Part shown: piece by piece, positions 42,906 to 53,485 of the stretch
Position numbering within the stretch: position 1 is the first letter of the stretch
Layout: each line of letters starts with the position of its first letter
Assembly (NCBI GenBank): GCA_039707465.1
Contig: CM077648.1
Span: 21,018,119-21,082,118, forward strand
Length of the DNA stretch: 64,000 nucleotides
Direction of reading: 5' to 3'
Origin: Rhabdophis nuchalis
Taxonomy: Eukaryota; Chordata; Lepidosauria; Squamata; Natricidae
Position numbers and translations under genes: made by a program
The notes under the pieces: generated by a model
The model's input: only the letters and a program-made list of their open reading frames with translations
Told to the model about the DNA's origin: nothing
The model's database searches: none

Positions 42906-43680
42906 CTCTGATAAAAACAAGAGAAGCAATTACTCAGTCCCAAAATAAATAATTTTCATAGTTTTTCTTCCAACACAAACAGTGAGCAAGTTTTACAAGT
43001 CAGTGGTGTATTAAAGGTGCTACTACTTAATTACTCATTGCTTTCCATTACTCATTACTTACTCATTCGGCAACAATTTAAAAAAAGATTGCAAATAAAA
43101 GGGAAGGTGACTCAGAGCCCTCATAAAAGTTGAAATATATTGAAAAAAGTATTGGCAAAATTCTTAAGCAACTAATAATGAAGGTTTTTTTTTAGTGCCT
43201 GTTTATTTATTACTTTTTCTTGTTTGTGACTTGAGATGGGGTATCATATCTTTCACCATAAGGATGCTGCTGATCCTTGAAATCTACTCCTCTAAATACT
43301 GCAATGATTTATTTTGTAGAATTTTATGGTTCTGGAGTTTGACCTCAGTAAAGAATACTTTTTTTTGTTAATTGCTGATCTTATCTTAGACATTAAGCAT
43401 AATTTTATGTAAAGAACATGATGCTAAAATTTCATGTTTAATCAGTAATCCAAAGAAGCACAAAGAATATATGAATAAAGCATGTTATTCTTCCAAGAAC
43501 TGAAACAAAGGTAGCAGCTGCTGTTTATCAAAATACTATTAGACTCTTCTTGCTTCATGCATCCAATAAAATATCTAACTTTATACAATAAATTTAAACA
43601 GTATACAGTAATGTACTCTTTAAGATTTTTCAGATGTTTCTAAATGTGTACATAACATACTATGGAAGGTATATAATTGC
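42906..43680. other. Unique sequence
   Basis: No gene recognised; the stretch 43016-43080 has repeated 'ttactcatt' units. Confidence 0.45.
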
Positions 43681-43717
43681 TCTCTCTCTCTCTCTCTCCC
43701 TCTGTGTGTGTGTGCGC
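43681..43717. repeat. (CT)n(GT)n compound microsatellite
   Basis: About nine CT units pass into TGTG units and a short GCGC. Confidence 0.9.
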
Positions 43718-44330
43718 GCTTTATAAAAAAAACAGAAAATATTGCAATCATGACCTGCGATAAAATAGTGACTTCATTCAGTAAATTTGATTTTTTCCCC
43801 CTGTGACTTTTCCGTGACATCTTTTAACATTACGTACAATAACTATATAAAATATTGAAATTCTTCAGGGTCTCCCTTGTGATGGGGTATATTTACATAA
43901 AGCAGCTCAGAAAATCATACGTGAAAGCATCATTGCTTAAGAGATCTCACAGGTCACTTACTCCTGTCATCCTGGAGGGGGAAAAAAATCAAATTTACTG
44001 GATGAAGCCACCATTTGATCGCAGCTTATGATCTCAATCTTTTCTGCTCTTTTTTTTTTTAAAAAAAAGGGAATGGTGTGTTTTTTATAATTGGGGTCTT
44101 ATCTTGCGGATAGAGGGTAAATGGGATTCTTGATCATGAACAACAGAATAGACATGCGGTTTATCGTTCTGCAACAATGGGGGGAAAAAGATTGCACATG
44201 AAAAGGAAGGAGGCTCAGAGAGCTAATAAAAAAAAAAGAAATACATTGAAGAAAGGTGAAGCCATGGCAAAATTCCTCAGCAGCTAATAATTTTTATCTT
44301 CAGCCCTCAGAAAGAAAAATTTGGTGAACT
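43718..44330. other. Unique AT-rich sequence
   Basis: Homopolymer T/A run at 44050-44068. A diverged direct repeat is seen: 'aaaagattgcaaataaaagggaaggtgactcagagccctcataaaa' at 43083 resembles 44187-44227 ('aaaagattgcacatgaaaagg', 'aggctcagagagctaata'). Confidence 0.45.
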
Positions 44331-44930
44331 ACAAGCAGTCCTCGGTTAAAGACCACAATGGGTACTGGGATTTCCATCACAAGCCATATGGTCATAAAGT
44401 AAGATGACGTGTGACTGCACTGATTTATGATACCAATCCTAGCACTCCCCGTTGTGGTAGTTAACCCACAATCTGTCAAACCGGGAAGCCATCTTTTACC
44501 TTTTGGATTCCAGGCCTGCCACATGTTCTAATGTGGAAAAATGGGAGGGGGGAATTATACAGAGTGTGGGTGATATGTAGCCATAACAACATTCTTTCTC
44601 AGAAGGTCAAGGTCTGCTGACTGGTAACATGATCCTGACTTGCATGATACTTGATTGGATCCTGTGATGGACATGTGGGTATAGGGCGGGGTCTTGAACT
44701 TTCACTTGGGTCGGGAAAACTTGGAAACTTTCAAATTTGGGTTTTCCCAGATGTGCTAATATGACATCTGTAATAAAATGGAACTTTGAGGAAAAGTTCC
44801 TCAAAGTCTCGGAGTCTTCTTTTGTTAGGGGTGTTACTTAGAACCCTGACACAATCTTGGGTTGTTAATTGAATAGCTATCCCAAGCCATGCCATTCCAG
44901 GCTTGGTCCTTCCCAACTCCAAGTGTCAGT
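44331..44930. mobile_element. DNA repeat D, split by solo LTR
   Basis: The left terminus 'ctacaagcagtcctcggttaaagacc' and the interior 'ggtcataaagtaagatgac' belong to family D; after the LTR it goes on with 'gttgttaattgaatagctatccc'. The right terminus is not clear. Confidence 0.65.
44474..44851. mobile_element. Solo LTR (LTR family 1), copy 2
   Basis: CAATC flanks both sides (44469-44473 and 44852-44856). The LTR begins TGTCAAA and ends CCTGACA. Blocks 'gggcggggtcttgaactttcac', 'gggttttcccagatgtgc' and 'aataaaatggaactttgag' match copy 1; the last holds a possible polyadenylation signal near 44772. It sits in the same DNA-repeat family as copy 1. Confidence 0.85.
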
Positions 44931-45244
44931 AAAGTAAAGGACTGCCTCCAATTCCCCGCTGCCTATCTTCCCCCTCATCTCTGCCCTTTGGCCACCTTAC
45001 ACTCTGCTTTGTAGGGAAGCAAGCAGTCTGCAGAATCCCCATGGCTCTGGGGCTGCTTGCAATACCCAGGAAATCTTAGCCATCCCAGCCTATTTCAGAA
45101 AGTGCCAGCAAGTATTTCTTTGGCCAGCAGACTTTTTCCCCTGACCTTTCACCTTTTGTACCCAGCCCCCATGACCAAAGCAGAAGCACCTCTATCAACC
45201 ATGAGAAATCGGGAGTTCAGCAGATCAAATGAATATAGAAAGAG
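44931..45244. other. Moderately GC-rich unique sequence
   Basis: Contains 'gccctttggccaccttacac' and 'ccatggctctggggctgcttgc'. It may be internal sequence of a longer D element. No gene supported. Confidence 0.35.
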
Positions 45245-45473
45245 ACTCTAGAAAGAGTGCAGAGAAGAGCAACAAAGATGATTAAGGGACTAGAGACTAA
45301 AACATATGAAGAACGGTTGCTGGAACTGGGTATGTCTAGTTTAATAAAAAGAAGGACTAGGGGAGACATGATAGCAGTTCCAGTATCTCAGGGGTTGCCA
45401 CAAAGAAGATTGAGTCAAACTATTCTCCAAGGCACCTGAGGGTAGAACAAGAAGCAATGGGTGGAAACTAATC
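45245..45473 (+). mobile_element. CR1 LINE fragment (family B), 3'-truncated
   Basis: The frame 45257-45439 encodes [40 protein letters not shown] CR1 residues, then continues to 'gggtggaaactaatc' where homology stops without the usual 3' UTR and tail. Loss of the 3' end is unusual for a retroposed copy and points to a later deletion or rearrangement. Confidence 0.8.
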
Positions 45474-46417
45474 ATTTGTTTATTTGCTGACATTCCAGTC
45501 TACCCTAGTATCGAAGTCTTGTGCACCTATTTTGTAGTGTCCCTCCAAGATAGTAGTCAAAGAATGGGCACACCGAACTAGACAAAATGAATTTATTTAT
45601 TCCATTTATATCCTACTTTGGAAAGCATCCGATGAAGCAATAAAACTCATTGTTTCAATATCATATCTCTAATAGTAGTCATTGCCATCACTTTTACACG
45701 TCATACCATGATACTAGATCACTTTGAAACTCACTGAATTTGGTGCTCAATGCATTTTGATGGCAAACATTTGTCCCGGGACTCATTTGATACTTGACAC
45801 GCAAGGTAGAATGTGTTGGTGTCAGTTGCCTTGTGACTTGCTACTCTTTCCAGCAGAAACAAAGGGTTAAATGTTAGCCATGTGGTAGCTCTTACCCAAT
45901 GCACATCCCCTGGTGGTCTTATCTTAGCGTCTGTGGTCATTCTGTGTATTTTTGAGCTTTTTTTTCCTCATCAGTACAACCAAAGTGAAGTTTTTTATTT
46001 CATTTAATCTGAGAGTGTATCCATGTTTAGGTTTATTTCTCATGTAAAGTAATGATATACAACCCTATCCTTTTAAATATTGGTTTAAAATGTGCATTGT
46101 CTTTGATTTAGGAAGTCATTAAATTTATTTATTCCTTATGGGAAAAATATGTTTGGCACTTGTCATTTTCAGTACTCATTGAGTCTCCCGGAACCAGTTA
46201 ATGATAAGAACGGAGATACCACTGAATTAGTGTAATAACAGACTACGTCAGAAGCCAATGTTAGTCAGGATAAAACAAATATTAATGTTTCACATTGTAA
46301 AGGGCAGAAAGTTTTAATATAGGATATATTTCTTACAAATACAGAAGCATGTTCTGTCTTTTGCAGGAAATATTGGTGGTATTATTCTTTTTTTACTATT
46401 GATATTATTAATTATTA
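45474..46417. other. Unique sequence
   Basis: No gene recognised. The run 46100-46260 is non-repetitive. Confidence 0.45.
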
Positions 46418-46882
46418 CCATGTTTTCTCGAAAATAAGACAGGGAACTATTTTCTTTTGACCCCTGAAATAAGCAGTTGGCCTTATTTTCGAGGAGGTCT
46501 TATTATTTTCTAGGTGCAGAAGGCCCCTTAACCTCAGCCCATGGCCTGTGGATCAGCTGATCCAGAGAGGGCAGGAAGTTCTGTTTCTGGCACACTCTTG
46601 CCAGCCCTAGTATCTCTGCACCTGCCATTCTTTTTGCGACCGCCACTAAGAGAAGGGGCACATTAGCTAGGGTTTGTGGGAGCGACCTCCACGAAGCCAT
46701 TCTGCATGGATGGCAGGTGCATGTGGGGTCCATGGAGCATGTTCTCCCCTTCCCCCCAGGAAATGGTGGGGAGCGGCTGTGCATGCATTTAAATATTTTA
46801 GCGGAAGGCTTGTTTTAGTGCATGTGCTCAAAAGCCTATTGGGCTTATTATCTGGGGATGTCTTATTTTTAGGGAAAGAGGT
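46418..46882. mobile_element. TA-flanked MITE, CCATGTTTCC family
   Basis: TA at 46416-46417, left end CCATGTTTTCTCGAAAATAAG, right end 'cttatttttagggaaagaggtta'. Motifs 'ggccttattttcgaggagg', 'gcttgttttagtgcatgtgctcaaaagcc' match copies at 1433 and 60075. It is longer by a GC-rich insert (46520-46780). Confidence 0.65.
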
Positions 46883-47756
46883 TAGAGATTGTGGTTAAAG
46901 GAAAGGTGCCCTCTTGACCTTTTCCTATTATATGGAAGTGTCTTATACAGACACATATTTGTGTGTATATTATCTAACCTGCCATCTGAAAAGCAAAAAA
47001 ATACAATTTTAAGCTGCAACATGTCTATCTGCTTAAATGACCATAGCAACAACATCAAACAGGAATGCTCAGCCAGTTGTGTTATTTGCTTGTCTTCCTT
47101 ACTTAATGTTCTTCACCTTGGAAAGCAGCTATTGAGTGAAGGGCAGCAAAAGCTGATGTCTAAGCAACTGCCAGATTTCCATCACCGAGTCCCAAATCAG
47201 CATGCAAACAAACAAAGCTTCTCTCTTCCAAAAGTGCAATAAATTATCATTGTGAAAGAGAAAATATTGTCCAGCACTCTGGGAAGCCTATTATAGCAGG
47301 GGAAGCATGGTGACCCAGCTGCTTCATTTTTCCTGTGTATATTGCACACAGCTAGTGCCAATGTGAATTTACCAAGTTATTTAAGGGCAAATAAGGCCCT
47401 AGACTTGTGTGTGTGGAGGGATCTGTTAAGTAATCCATAAATCTAGTTTCATTTAAAAAAGAAATAAAAAAAAAGAAATGCACTCAAAGACCAGGAAGCG
47501 TTTACAATAAATGAGTGCCTATAGTAAACAAAACAAAGTATATATTTGCATGGATAAATTACCTGAAGGATTCAGTTGCATAGAGAACAAAGACTCAGGA
47601 GGAGAGAGTTATAAATATGGACTTGGTTATATTATTAACTATTTTCCATGACACTTGTAGCAAATGAAAATTAGTTTCTGACTGAGGATTCTGACAAATT
47701 GAAGATTTAGTGAATGGGTTTAGGCTACACATTTCAGCACAGATACATAAAAGCAG
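46883..47756. other. Unique sequence
   Basis: The open frame 46889-47242 has no recognised domain or splice context. No repeat seen. Confidence 0.4.
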
Positions 47757-48745
47757 ACCATAGCGGTGATGTGCCAGTGCCTTGAAGCCGTGCGGGCCTG
47801 GATGGGAAGTAACAGACTCAGACTCAACCCGTCCAAGACCGAGTGGCTGTGGTTTCCGGCATCCCGGTACAACCAGCTGACTCCATCACTGGCCATAGGG
47901 GACGAACATCTCACCCCTGTGGATGGGGCGCGCAACTTGGGCGTCCTCCTGGATACCCGGCTGTCCATGGAAGATCAAGTGACAGCCGTGGCCAGGAGGG
48001 CGTTTTACCAGGTTCGCCTGGTACGCCAGTTGCACCCCCTATTGGATCGGGATGCCCTTTGCACAGTCACTCATGCCCTCGTGACATCCCGACTGGACTA
48101 CTGCAATTCTCTCTACATGGGGCTCCCCTTGAGGTGCACCCGAAGATTTCAGCTTGTCCAAAATGCAGCCGCGCGAGCAATAATGGGAACCTCAAGGTTT
48201 ACCCACATAATACCGCTCTTGCGCGAGCTGCACTGGCTGCCTGTCGTCTTTCGGTTGCGCTTCAAGGTGTTAGTTATCATCTTTAAAGCGCTCCATGGCA
48301 CGGGACCTAGTTATCTGCGGGATCGGATCCTGCCCCATACATCCCTGCGGCCGATTCGCTACCACAGAGCGGGACTTCTCCGGGTGCCGTCCACTAGGCT
48401 ATGCCAGCGGGCGACGCCCAGGGGAAGGGCCTTCTCTGTGGCGGGCCCAGCCCTCTGGAACGACCTTCCCCCCGAAATTAGAACAACTACGGACCTCCGC
48501 TCCTTCCATCAAAAACTTAAAACACACTTTTTCTGCTTGGCCGGCCTAGGTTAGTCTCACGTCTTTTAATAGGGTTTAGGGGATTTTAGTTAATTTTAAA
48601 ATGGGGGATTTTAGCGCAGGGATAATCTTTGTTTAATTTGCTTTTTATCTAAATTATTTATGTATATTTATTTATTTTTTAATTTCCCTGTGCACCGCTC
48701 CGAGTCCCTTTGGGGAGAGGAAGCGGTCTATAAAAAAAAAAAAAG
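47757..48745 (+). mobile_element. L2/CR1-group LINE 3' end (family A), longest copy
   Basis: About 990 bases with the 3' UTR 'agcgcagggataatc', 'ccgctccgagtccctttggggag' and an A-rich tail at 48732-48745. It carries the longest coding remnant of the family (see the CDS entry). Confidence 0.9.
47766..48554 (+). pseudogene. Non-LTR reverse transcriptase, C-terminal 262 residues
   Basis: The uninterrupted frame starts after the catalytic YADD motif: the region WMGSNRLRLNPSKTEWLWF follows the palm, NLGVLLDTRLSM is the usual block before the thumb, then SRLDYCNSLYMGLP, LQLVQNAAARAIMG, LHWLPVVFRLRFKV and LWNDLPPEIRT. This is the order of L2/CR1-group LINE proteins, which copy LINE RNA at the target site. 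The endonuclease, fingers and palm are missing by 5' truncation, so it cannot be active. The lack of stops over 262 codons shows it is among the youngest copies here. The start codon is arbitrary. Confidence 0.85.
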
Positions 48746-49085
48746 GTCTTATCTAATACTAAGTTGTGGACTTTGATGCTCGTGAATCCAATATATTTCC
48801 CAGCCCCATTTTTGGCCCTAGACACTCCCAACTTGCGCCAACAAATATTCAACAAATATATATAAATGATGCTGTGTGTGTATGTTCCAGCATAAATCTG
48901 TAACGCCTCAAGAAATTTCAACCAAACTTGGTATATAGATGACTTACTCTCTGGAAACAAATACTCCGGGGGTAAGATACCCCTAACACCTCTCAATGTG
49001 TGTGTGTCTATGCCCGTGTGTGTGTCCCTGTGTGTGTTCCAGCATAACTCCAGAAAGCCTGGGCTGCGGAACTGAAACAGACTGA
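48746..49085. repeat. Diverged tandem-like repeat, GTGTTCCAGCATAA units
   Basis: 'gtgtatgttccagcataaatctgtaacgcctc' at about 48872 and 'gtgtgtgttccagcataactccagaaagcc' at about 49030 start two related units about 155 bases apart. Between them lie 'ttcaaccaaacttggtatatagatgac' and (GT)n runs. The unit looks like a known type of vertebrate dispersed repeat; the family is not named. Confidence 0.5.
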
Positions 49086-49302
49086 ATAGTGTCAAGTCAC
49101 AGTACTTTTGACAATGATAGTTTGCATTTTGGATTCAAGTTCTGCTAAGATAAAGCCTGTTGTGCCTTAAAATGGCTTCTAATGTACAGCAGAGTGGAGT
49201 TGCCACTGTAGCGGCTTCGCATTATTCCACAAGGGGGCTTAATACAGGACTGGGATAAATACATAACCAGGCTATACCAGGTTATCAGCTAATGTTATAT
49301 AG
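49086..49302. other. Unique sequence
   Basis: No feature recognised. Confidence 0.4.
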
Positions 49303-49580
49303 GGTGGAATGGAAGCTCAGTGGTTAAAACACTGGGCTTGTTGGCTGGAAAGCCGACAGCCCAGATTTGAGACCTGAAAATTGTGTGACAGGGTGAGCTC
49401 CCATTCTCTCCTCAGCTTCTGCCCATTTAGCAGTTGGAAAGCATGTAAACACTTGTAGGTAAACTTTGATGGGAAGGTAACATCATGCTGGCCACATGAC
49501 TGTGGAAATGTCTTCGAACAGCACTGATTCAACGTCCTTGAAATGGAGATGAGTGCCGACCCCTAAAGTCAGCTACAGCT
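49303..49580 (+). mobile_element. Sauria-type SINE, diverged
   Basis: Head 'gggtggaatggaagctcagtggttaaaacactggg', body 'ctcagcttctgcccatttagcagttgg', 'gatgggaaggtaacatcatgc', 'ccacatgactgtggaaatg' and 'cgacccctaaagtcagctac'. The tail lacks the ACCTTT units. It is older than the copy at 28857. Confidence 0.8.
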
Positions 49581-50055
49581 AACAGAATAAAATCTGCAGG
49601 GACTACTATGTGTTATAAAAGCCAGAGAAACACAATCCTATCTGTCTCTTCCAATGTCTTAAATCCAGACATTTGCTACTCACTGGAATATCCTTCAAAA
49701 TGTATTAGAATGCATTAGTATTGATGCCTTTTACAAGAAATTTATATTTACATCACAGGAACTCTGCAACTTATTCATTAAAGGAAGAAATAGAAGTGAT
49801 TGAGTGTGCATTATTCTTGAGTTGATTTGTAAATAAATGACATTTATTTATATTTTGTGTTTGTTCCAAGGGAAAATTCAAGGTTCCTCTTTCAGGAAAT
49901 CAAGCATTCCGTCCTCCAGTTTTCTTCCAAACAATCTTGTTAATATATCTAAACTTTCTTTCATTAGGAAATTAAGACTAGTCTACTTTGGAACCTCAAC
50001 AAACGCCCAACTACATATTTACCCATTCAAAACTAGTTTCAGTATGGTGGATATA
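49581..50055. other. Unique sequence
   Basis: No feature recognised. Confidence 0.45.
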
Positions 50056-50305
50056 TCGTATTTTTCTGAGTATAAGATGCTCCAAATATAAGACTCACCT
50101 AGATTTTGGGGAGAAAAACAAGGGAAAAATATCTGCCTCTTCCTCCCAGCAATTTGCCTCCTTGCAACAAACAGTACAGACAATATACACTGTTTGTAGC
50201 ATTATATTTCAGACTATATTTCTACAGATGCTGTTAAAATTGATGTGCTTTCTGGAAGTATAGTTATTCTCTGCTATTTAAAAGCACTGGGCCTCTTCAG
50301 ATCAA

Positions 50306-50309
50306 GCAT

Positions 50310-50381
<72 letters not shown>

Positions 50382-50560
50382 TCAAATTTGTATACCGCCC
50401 TATCTCCCCAAGGGGACTCAGGGCGGTGCACAGAAATATAAAAACATATACAAAACAATACAATATGTCACAAGTTAAAATAGAATTAAATTAGGGATTC
50501 TGTGCTAAAAATTTGAATTAATAAGGTTAAAACCAATCAAAAACTTTACCCATTAAAATT
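50306..50560 (-). mobile_element. Family A LINE 3' end, nested
   Basis: A (TTTA)n tail of about 18 units (50306-50380) is followed by 'aatcaaatttgtataccgcccta', 'ccccaaggggactcagggcggtgcac' and 'ctgtgctaaaaatttg'. Only the 3' UTR is left. It was inserted at an A/T-rich site of the host MITE. Confidence 0.8.
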
Positions 50561-50561
50561 A

Positions 50562-50831
50562 CCGTATTTATTCGAGTATAACGCGCACACGTGTATAACG
50601 CGCACCCCCTAATTTTCGATTTAAAATCGGTATAAAATTTTGTTTCACTTTTTCTCAGCTCAGACCAAGCATTGTAAGTGACAAACGTTGTTGAACACGT
50701 GCGGTCATGATAAAAATCGTTTATAACGCGCGCCCTCATTTATAACGCGCACCCTCGTTTATAACGCGCACCCAAACTTTGAGTTCTTTTTTTGGTAGAA
50801 AATTTTGCGCGTTATACTCGAATAAATACGG
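50562..50831. mobile_element. TA-flanked MITE, TATAACGCGCAC family
   Basis: Terminal inverted repeats of about 26 bp are perfect: CCGTATTTATTCGAGTATAA then CGCGCA on the left and the exact complement on the right. TA flanks both ends (50560-50561 and 50832-50833). Five internal units of the type 'tataacgcgcac' lie at 50577, 50594, 50721, 50739 and 50758. No transposase. The intact ends suggest recent mobility. Confidence 0.9.
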
Positions 50832-51302
50832 TAAGCCATTTATTTTAAAAAGCGTCTTCATTTTGTTAAGTTGTCTAGAATAAAGCAGTCTTTAAAAAAT
50901 AAGTCTAATAATTTGAACATTCTATAGGCATTTATAGTTGTTGACTTACCTCCTTGCAGCAAACAGGCTGATTAGCACAAGAAAAAAAAAATCTGCCTCC
51001 CAGCAATTTGCCAGTGGAGCAAACAGCAAGCTTCACTTTCAGTTTCTCCTGATCACCAGCTGTCATAGGCTGCAGGGATTGCTATAGCTTATTGAAGCCT
51101 CCACAAGCCCCCGCTTGCTGCAAAGAGGTAAATTGCTGGGAGGCAGAGGCCAAAGGGTTGGGTTCGGTGGGTGAGTGGGGCTGCATTCAGTGTATAAGAT
51201 GCACCCAAATTTTCACCCTCTTTTAGGGGGGGAAAGGTGCATCTTATACTCTGAAAAATATGATATATCACACAACTTCAAATATATTGTGAAAAATACG
51301 TA

Positions 51303-51682
51303 CCGTATTTTCCACACTATAAGATGCACCTGTCCATAAGACACACCTAGGTTTAGAGGAGGAAAACAAGAAAGAAAATAATGAATATGGAGCGCCGTCT
51401 CACTGTGAATATGGAGCCCTGAATATGGAGCAGCAGTGTAGTGAGGGCAGGAGGCTGACCCTGAGAGGACTACAGGTGTCCTCTCATGTGCCAACTCTAC
51501 CTATTGACTCCTGTACTGTGGAAAAGAGACAGAAGAGACAGGCAATGAGAAAGACAGAAGCACTGTAAAAGGACCCTGCTGCCATGGCCCAGCTGCTAGT
51601 CGCCATATTTGCTCCATATGACACATAGACATTTCCAACCGCTTTGGGTGGGAGAGTGCATCTTATGGAGAAAAAAATACAA
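51303..51682. mobile_element. TA-flanked MITE, TATAAGATGCACC variant
   Basis: TA at 51301-51302 and 51683-51684. Ends CCGTATTTTCCACACTATAAG and 'cttatggagaaaaaaatacaa'. Subterminal 'ataagacacacctag' and 'gtgcatcttatgg' resemble the other MITEs but the interior differs. It lies 40 bases from the end of the nested MITE cluster. Confidence 0.75.
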
Positions 51683-51684
51683 TA

Positions 51685-51886
51685 TGCGGCAAAACATATA
51701 CACAGTTCTTCGATTACTCCAATCCATGTTGAATTCCCCCGAGTATTGATCATTTTATCGGTGATACCTTGTGAATTATCTGTTCTTCATTTTAATTCTT
51801 TTTGGAGTTTTCTGTGGAAGTGGTGTCTATACAGCCTTTTCAGTTATTTTCTATTATATTCACTTTTTCCAGATCCCATTTTTGTT
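51685..51886. other. Unique sequence
   Basis: No feature recognised. Confidence 0.4.
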
Positions 51887-51894
51887 ATCTAGAC

Positions 51895-52931
51895 CAGGGG
51901 TCCCCAACCCCCGGGCCGCGGACCGGTGCCGGTCCGTGGCTGGATGGGAGCCGGGCCGCAGGGCTAGAGAGGAGGAGGGAGGGAGGAGGGGGCTGCCCCC
52001 TGAGCGCAGCGTGCGGGAGAACGCAGGCGCGGCTGTTCGCGCCGTTGGAGTGTGCCTCTTCCTCCACCCTCGTCGACGGAGGGATTTCTGGACGCCGCCG
52101 GACCGGCCACCGATTCCCTCCCCTGCTGGCATGCCGGCCACTCATTTTCTTCCAGGGACTGCGGAGGCTCTGCGGGCTGGGGAGGGAACTGGCGGGTTGC
52201 TCCGGCGGCGCACAGGAGTCCCTCCGTCGACGAGGGTGGAGGAAGAGCCCCCACCATCCTCCTGCGTTCTCCCGTGCTCTCTGCCCAATGGGCTGCCCCC
52301 CTCCCTCCTCCTCTTCTCCAGCCCGGCTCCTATCCAGCCACGGAGCCTGAACGAGCGAACGAGCGACCAAGTGTGGCAGGCGGGATGAGGAGGCTGGGGG
52401 CGGGGGGACGGGACGACGATGACGACGACAGACACACATAGAGAGACAGAGGGAGGGAGGGAGAGAAAGATAGACAGACACACAGAAGGAGTGATTGAAT
52501 GAATGCAAGACAGACAGACACACGCGCACACACACACACACACAGAGTGACAGAAATGGGCGGATGAAGGAGAGACACAAAGAGAGAAAGAAAGAAAAAA
52601 GTGGGAGAGAGAAAGACAGAGAGAAAGAGACAGAAAGGAAAGAGACAGGAAAAGATACAGAAAGAGGGAGAGAAAGAAAGAAATAGCGAGAGAGAAAAAG
52701 AGAGACAGAGACAAAGTAAGAAAGAAAGAGAGAGAGAGAAAGAAAGAAAGAACTTATGACCACAGTTGAGGCCAAAAGTTTGGTTGCTAACCAAGATCAT
52801 TAAGTGAGTTTCACATTTTCAAAGTTGGCCACGCCCACCCAGTCACATGACTGCTGAGCCCCTCAGCCGGTCCGAAGAATTTTCTTTAAAATGAAACCGG
52901 TCCCTGGTGAAAAAAAGGTTGGGGACCCCTG
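51895..52931. mobile_element. hAT-type element with long internal palindrome, 1037 bp
   Basis: ATCTAGAC is duplicated perfectly (51887-51894 and 52932-52939). Ends CAGGGGTCCCCAACC and GGTTGGGGACCCCTG are perfect 15-bp inverted repeats. Arms of about 140-150 bases (about 51937-52085 and 52195-52340) are reverse complements of each other with modest divergence, around a roughly 110-base spacer; both contain 'gtcgacg'. A purine-rich microsatellite follows (52430-52750). Near the right end 'gtttggttgctaacca' and 'ttaagtgagtttcac' form a module shared with the MITE at 14423. Long open frames here are by-products of low complexity. Confidence 0.9.
52430..52750. repeat. Polypurine GACA/GAAA-rich tract
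   Basis: About 320 bases that are almost free of T on the plus strand, with mixed (GACA)n, (GGGA)n, (CA)n and (GAAA)n units. It is internal to the hAT element. Confidence 0.9.
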
Positions 52932-52939
52932 ATCTAGAC

Positions 52940-53194
52940 TACATTAATTATGTGCATGTATGAAGAGATCAGTAGTGCTGCAAAACAATCTTTGAAGTGA
53001 CTTTATATTAAGCCTTTGTGAAATGACTTAGATTTGCTTCAACAAAACAATTCATGCTTGGGAGGTGATATGATTAGCTTTGCATTTTTATTTTATTTAT
53101 TTAGAAGATGTGTAGGTCTGCATATCTTAAGATGCAGTTCTGGGCAAGCTATTCCTTTTACAAAGGAAATCCAGGTGCTTTCCAACTACTTTTT
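52940..53194. other. Unique sequence
   Basis: No feature recognised. Confidence 0.4.
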
Positions 53195-53302
53195 TTGCTA
53201 GTCATTCCCGACTCTAGAGGGCAGTGCTCATCTCCATTTCAAAGCCGAAGAGCCAGTGCTGTCCTAAAACATCTCTGTGGTCATGTGGCCGACATGACTA
53301 AA
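53195..53302 (-). mobile_element. Sauria-type SINE fragment
   Basis: 'gctagtcattcccgactctagagg', 'tcatctccatttcaaagccgaag' and 'gtcatgtggccgacatgac' are the 3' part of the SINE in minus sense. The head is missing. Confidence 0.8.
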
Positions 53303-53403
53303 CCAGGGATGGGATCCTGTATTGGTGGCACTGGTTTGCTTCACATGAGTTTCAAGGAGATAAAAATGGTATGCATATGTCCATGTATGTATATAAATCT
53401 GGC

Positions 53404-53470
53404 ATTTTATTTTTTATTTTATTCAAATTTATATCCCGCCCTTCTCCTAAAAAAGGACCCAGGGCGGCAT
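53404..53470 (-). mobile_element. Family A LINE 3' tail
   Basis: 'tttattttattcaaatttatatcccgccc' and 'ggacccagggcgg' are the last 65 bases of family A in minus sense. Confidence 0.75.
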
Positions 53471-53485
53471 GTCAATATGATATGA

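Larger units (their letters stand above)
50056..51263. mobile_element. TA-flanked MITE, TATAAGACGCACC family, with nested elements
   Basis: Ends 'tcgtatttttctgagtataagatg' and 'cttatactctgaaaaatatga' with TA at 50054-50055 and 51264-51265. Its own sequence (50056-50305 and 50835-51263) is the reverse complement of the copy at 26994-27716. The middle is occupied by a family A LINE fragment and a second kind of MITE. The outer element is therefore the oldest of the three. Confidence 0.8.

Noticed and set aside
46889..47242. 117-codon open frame in unique sequence
   Set aside because: No domain, no convincing splice sites and ordinary length for chance in this composition.
47766..48554. Functional host gene
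   Set aside because: It is the C-terminal part of a LINE reverse transcriptase without its catalytic core.
51885..52775. Long minus-strand open frame (about 296 codons)
   Set aside because: It is low-complexity serine/leucine sequence from the polypurine tract and palindrome of the hAT element.
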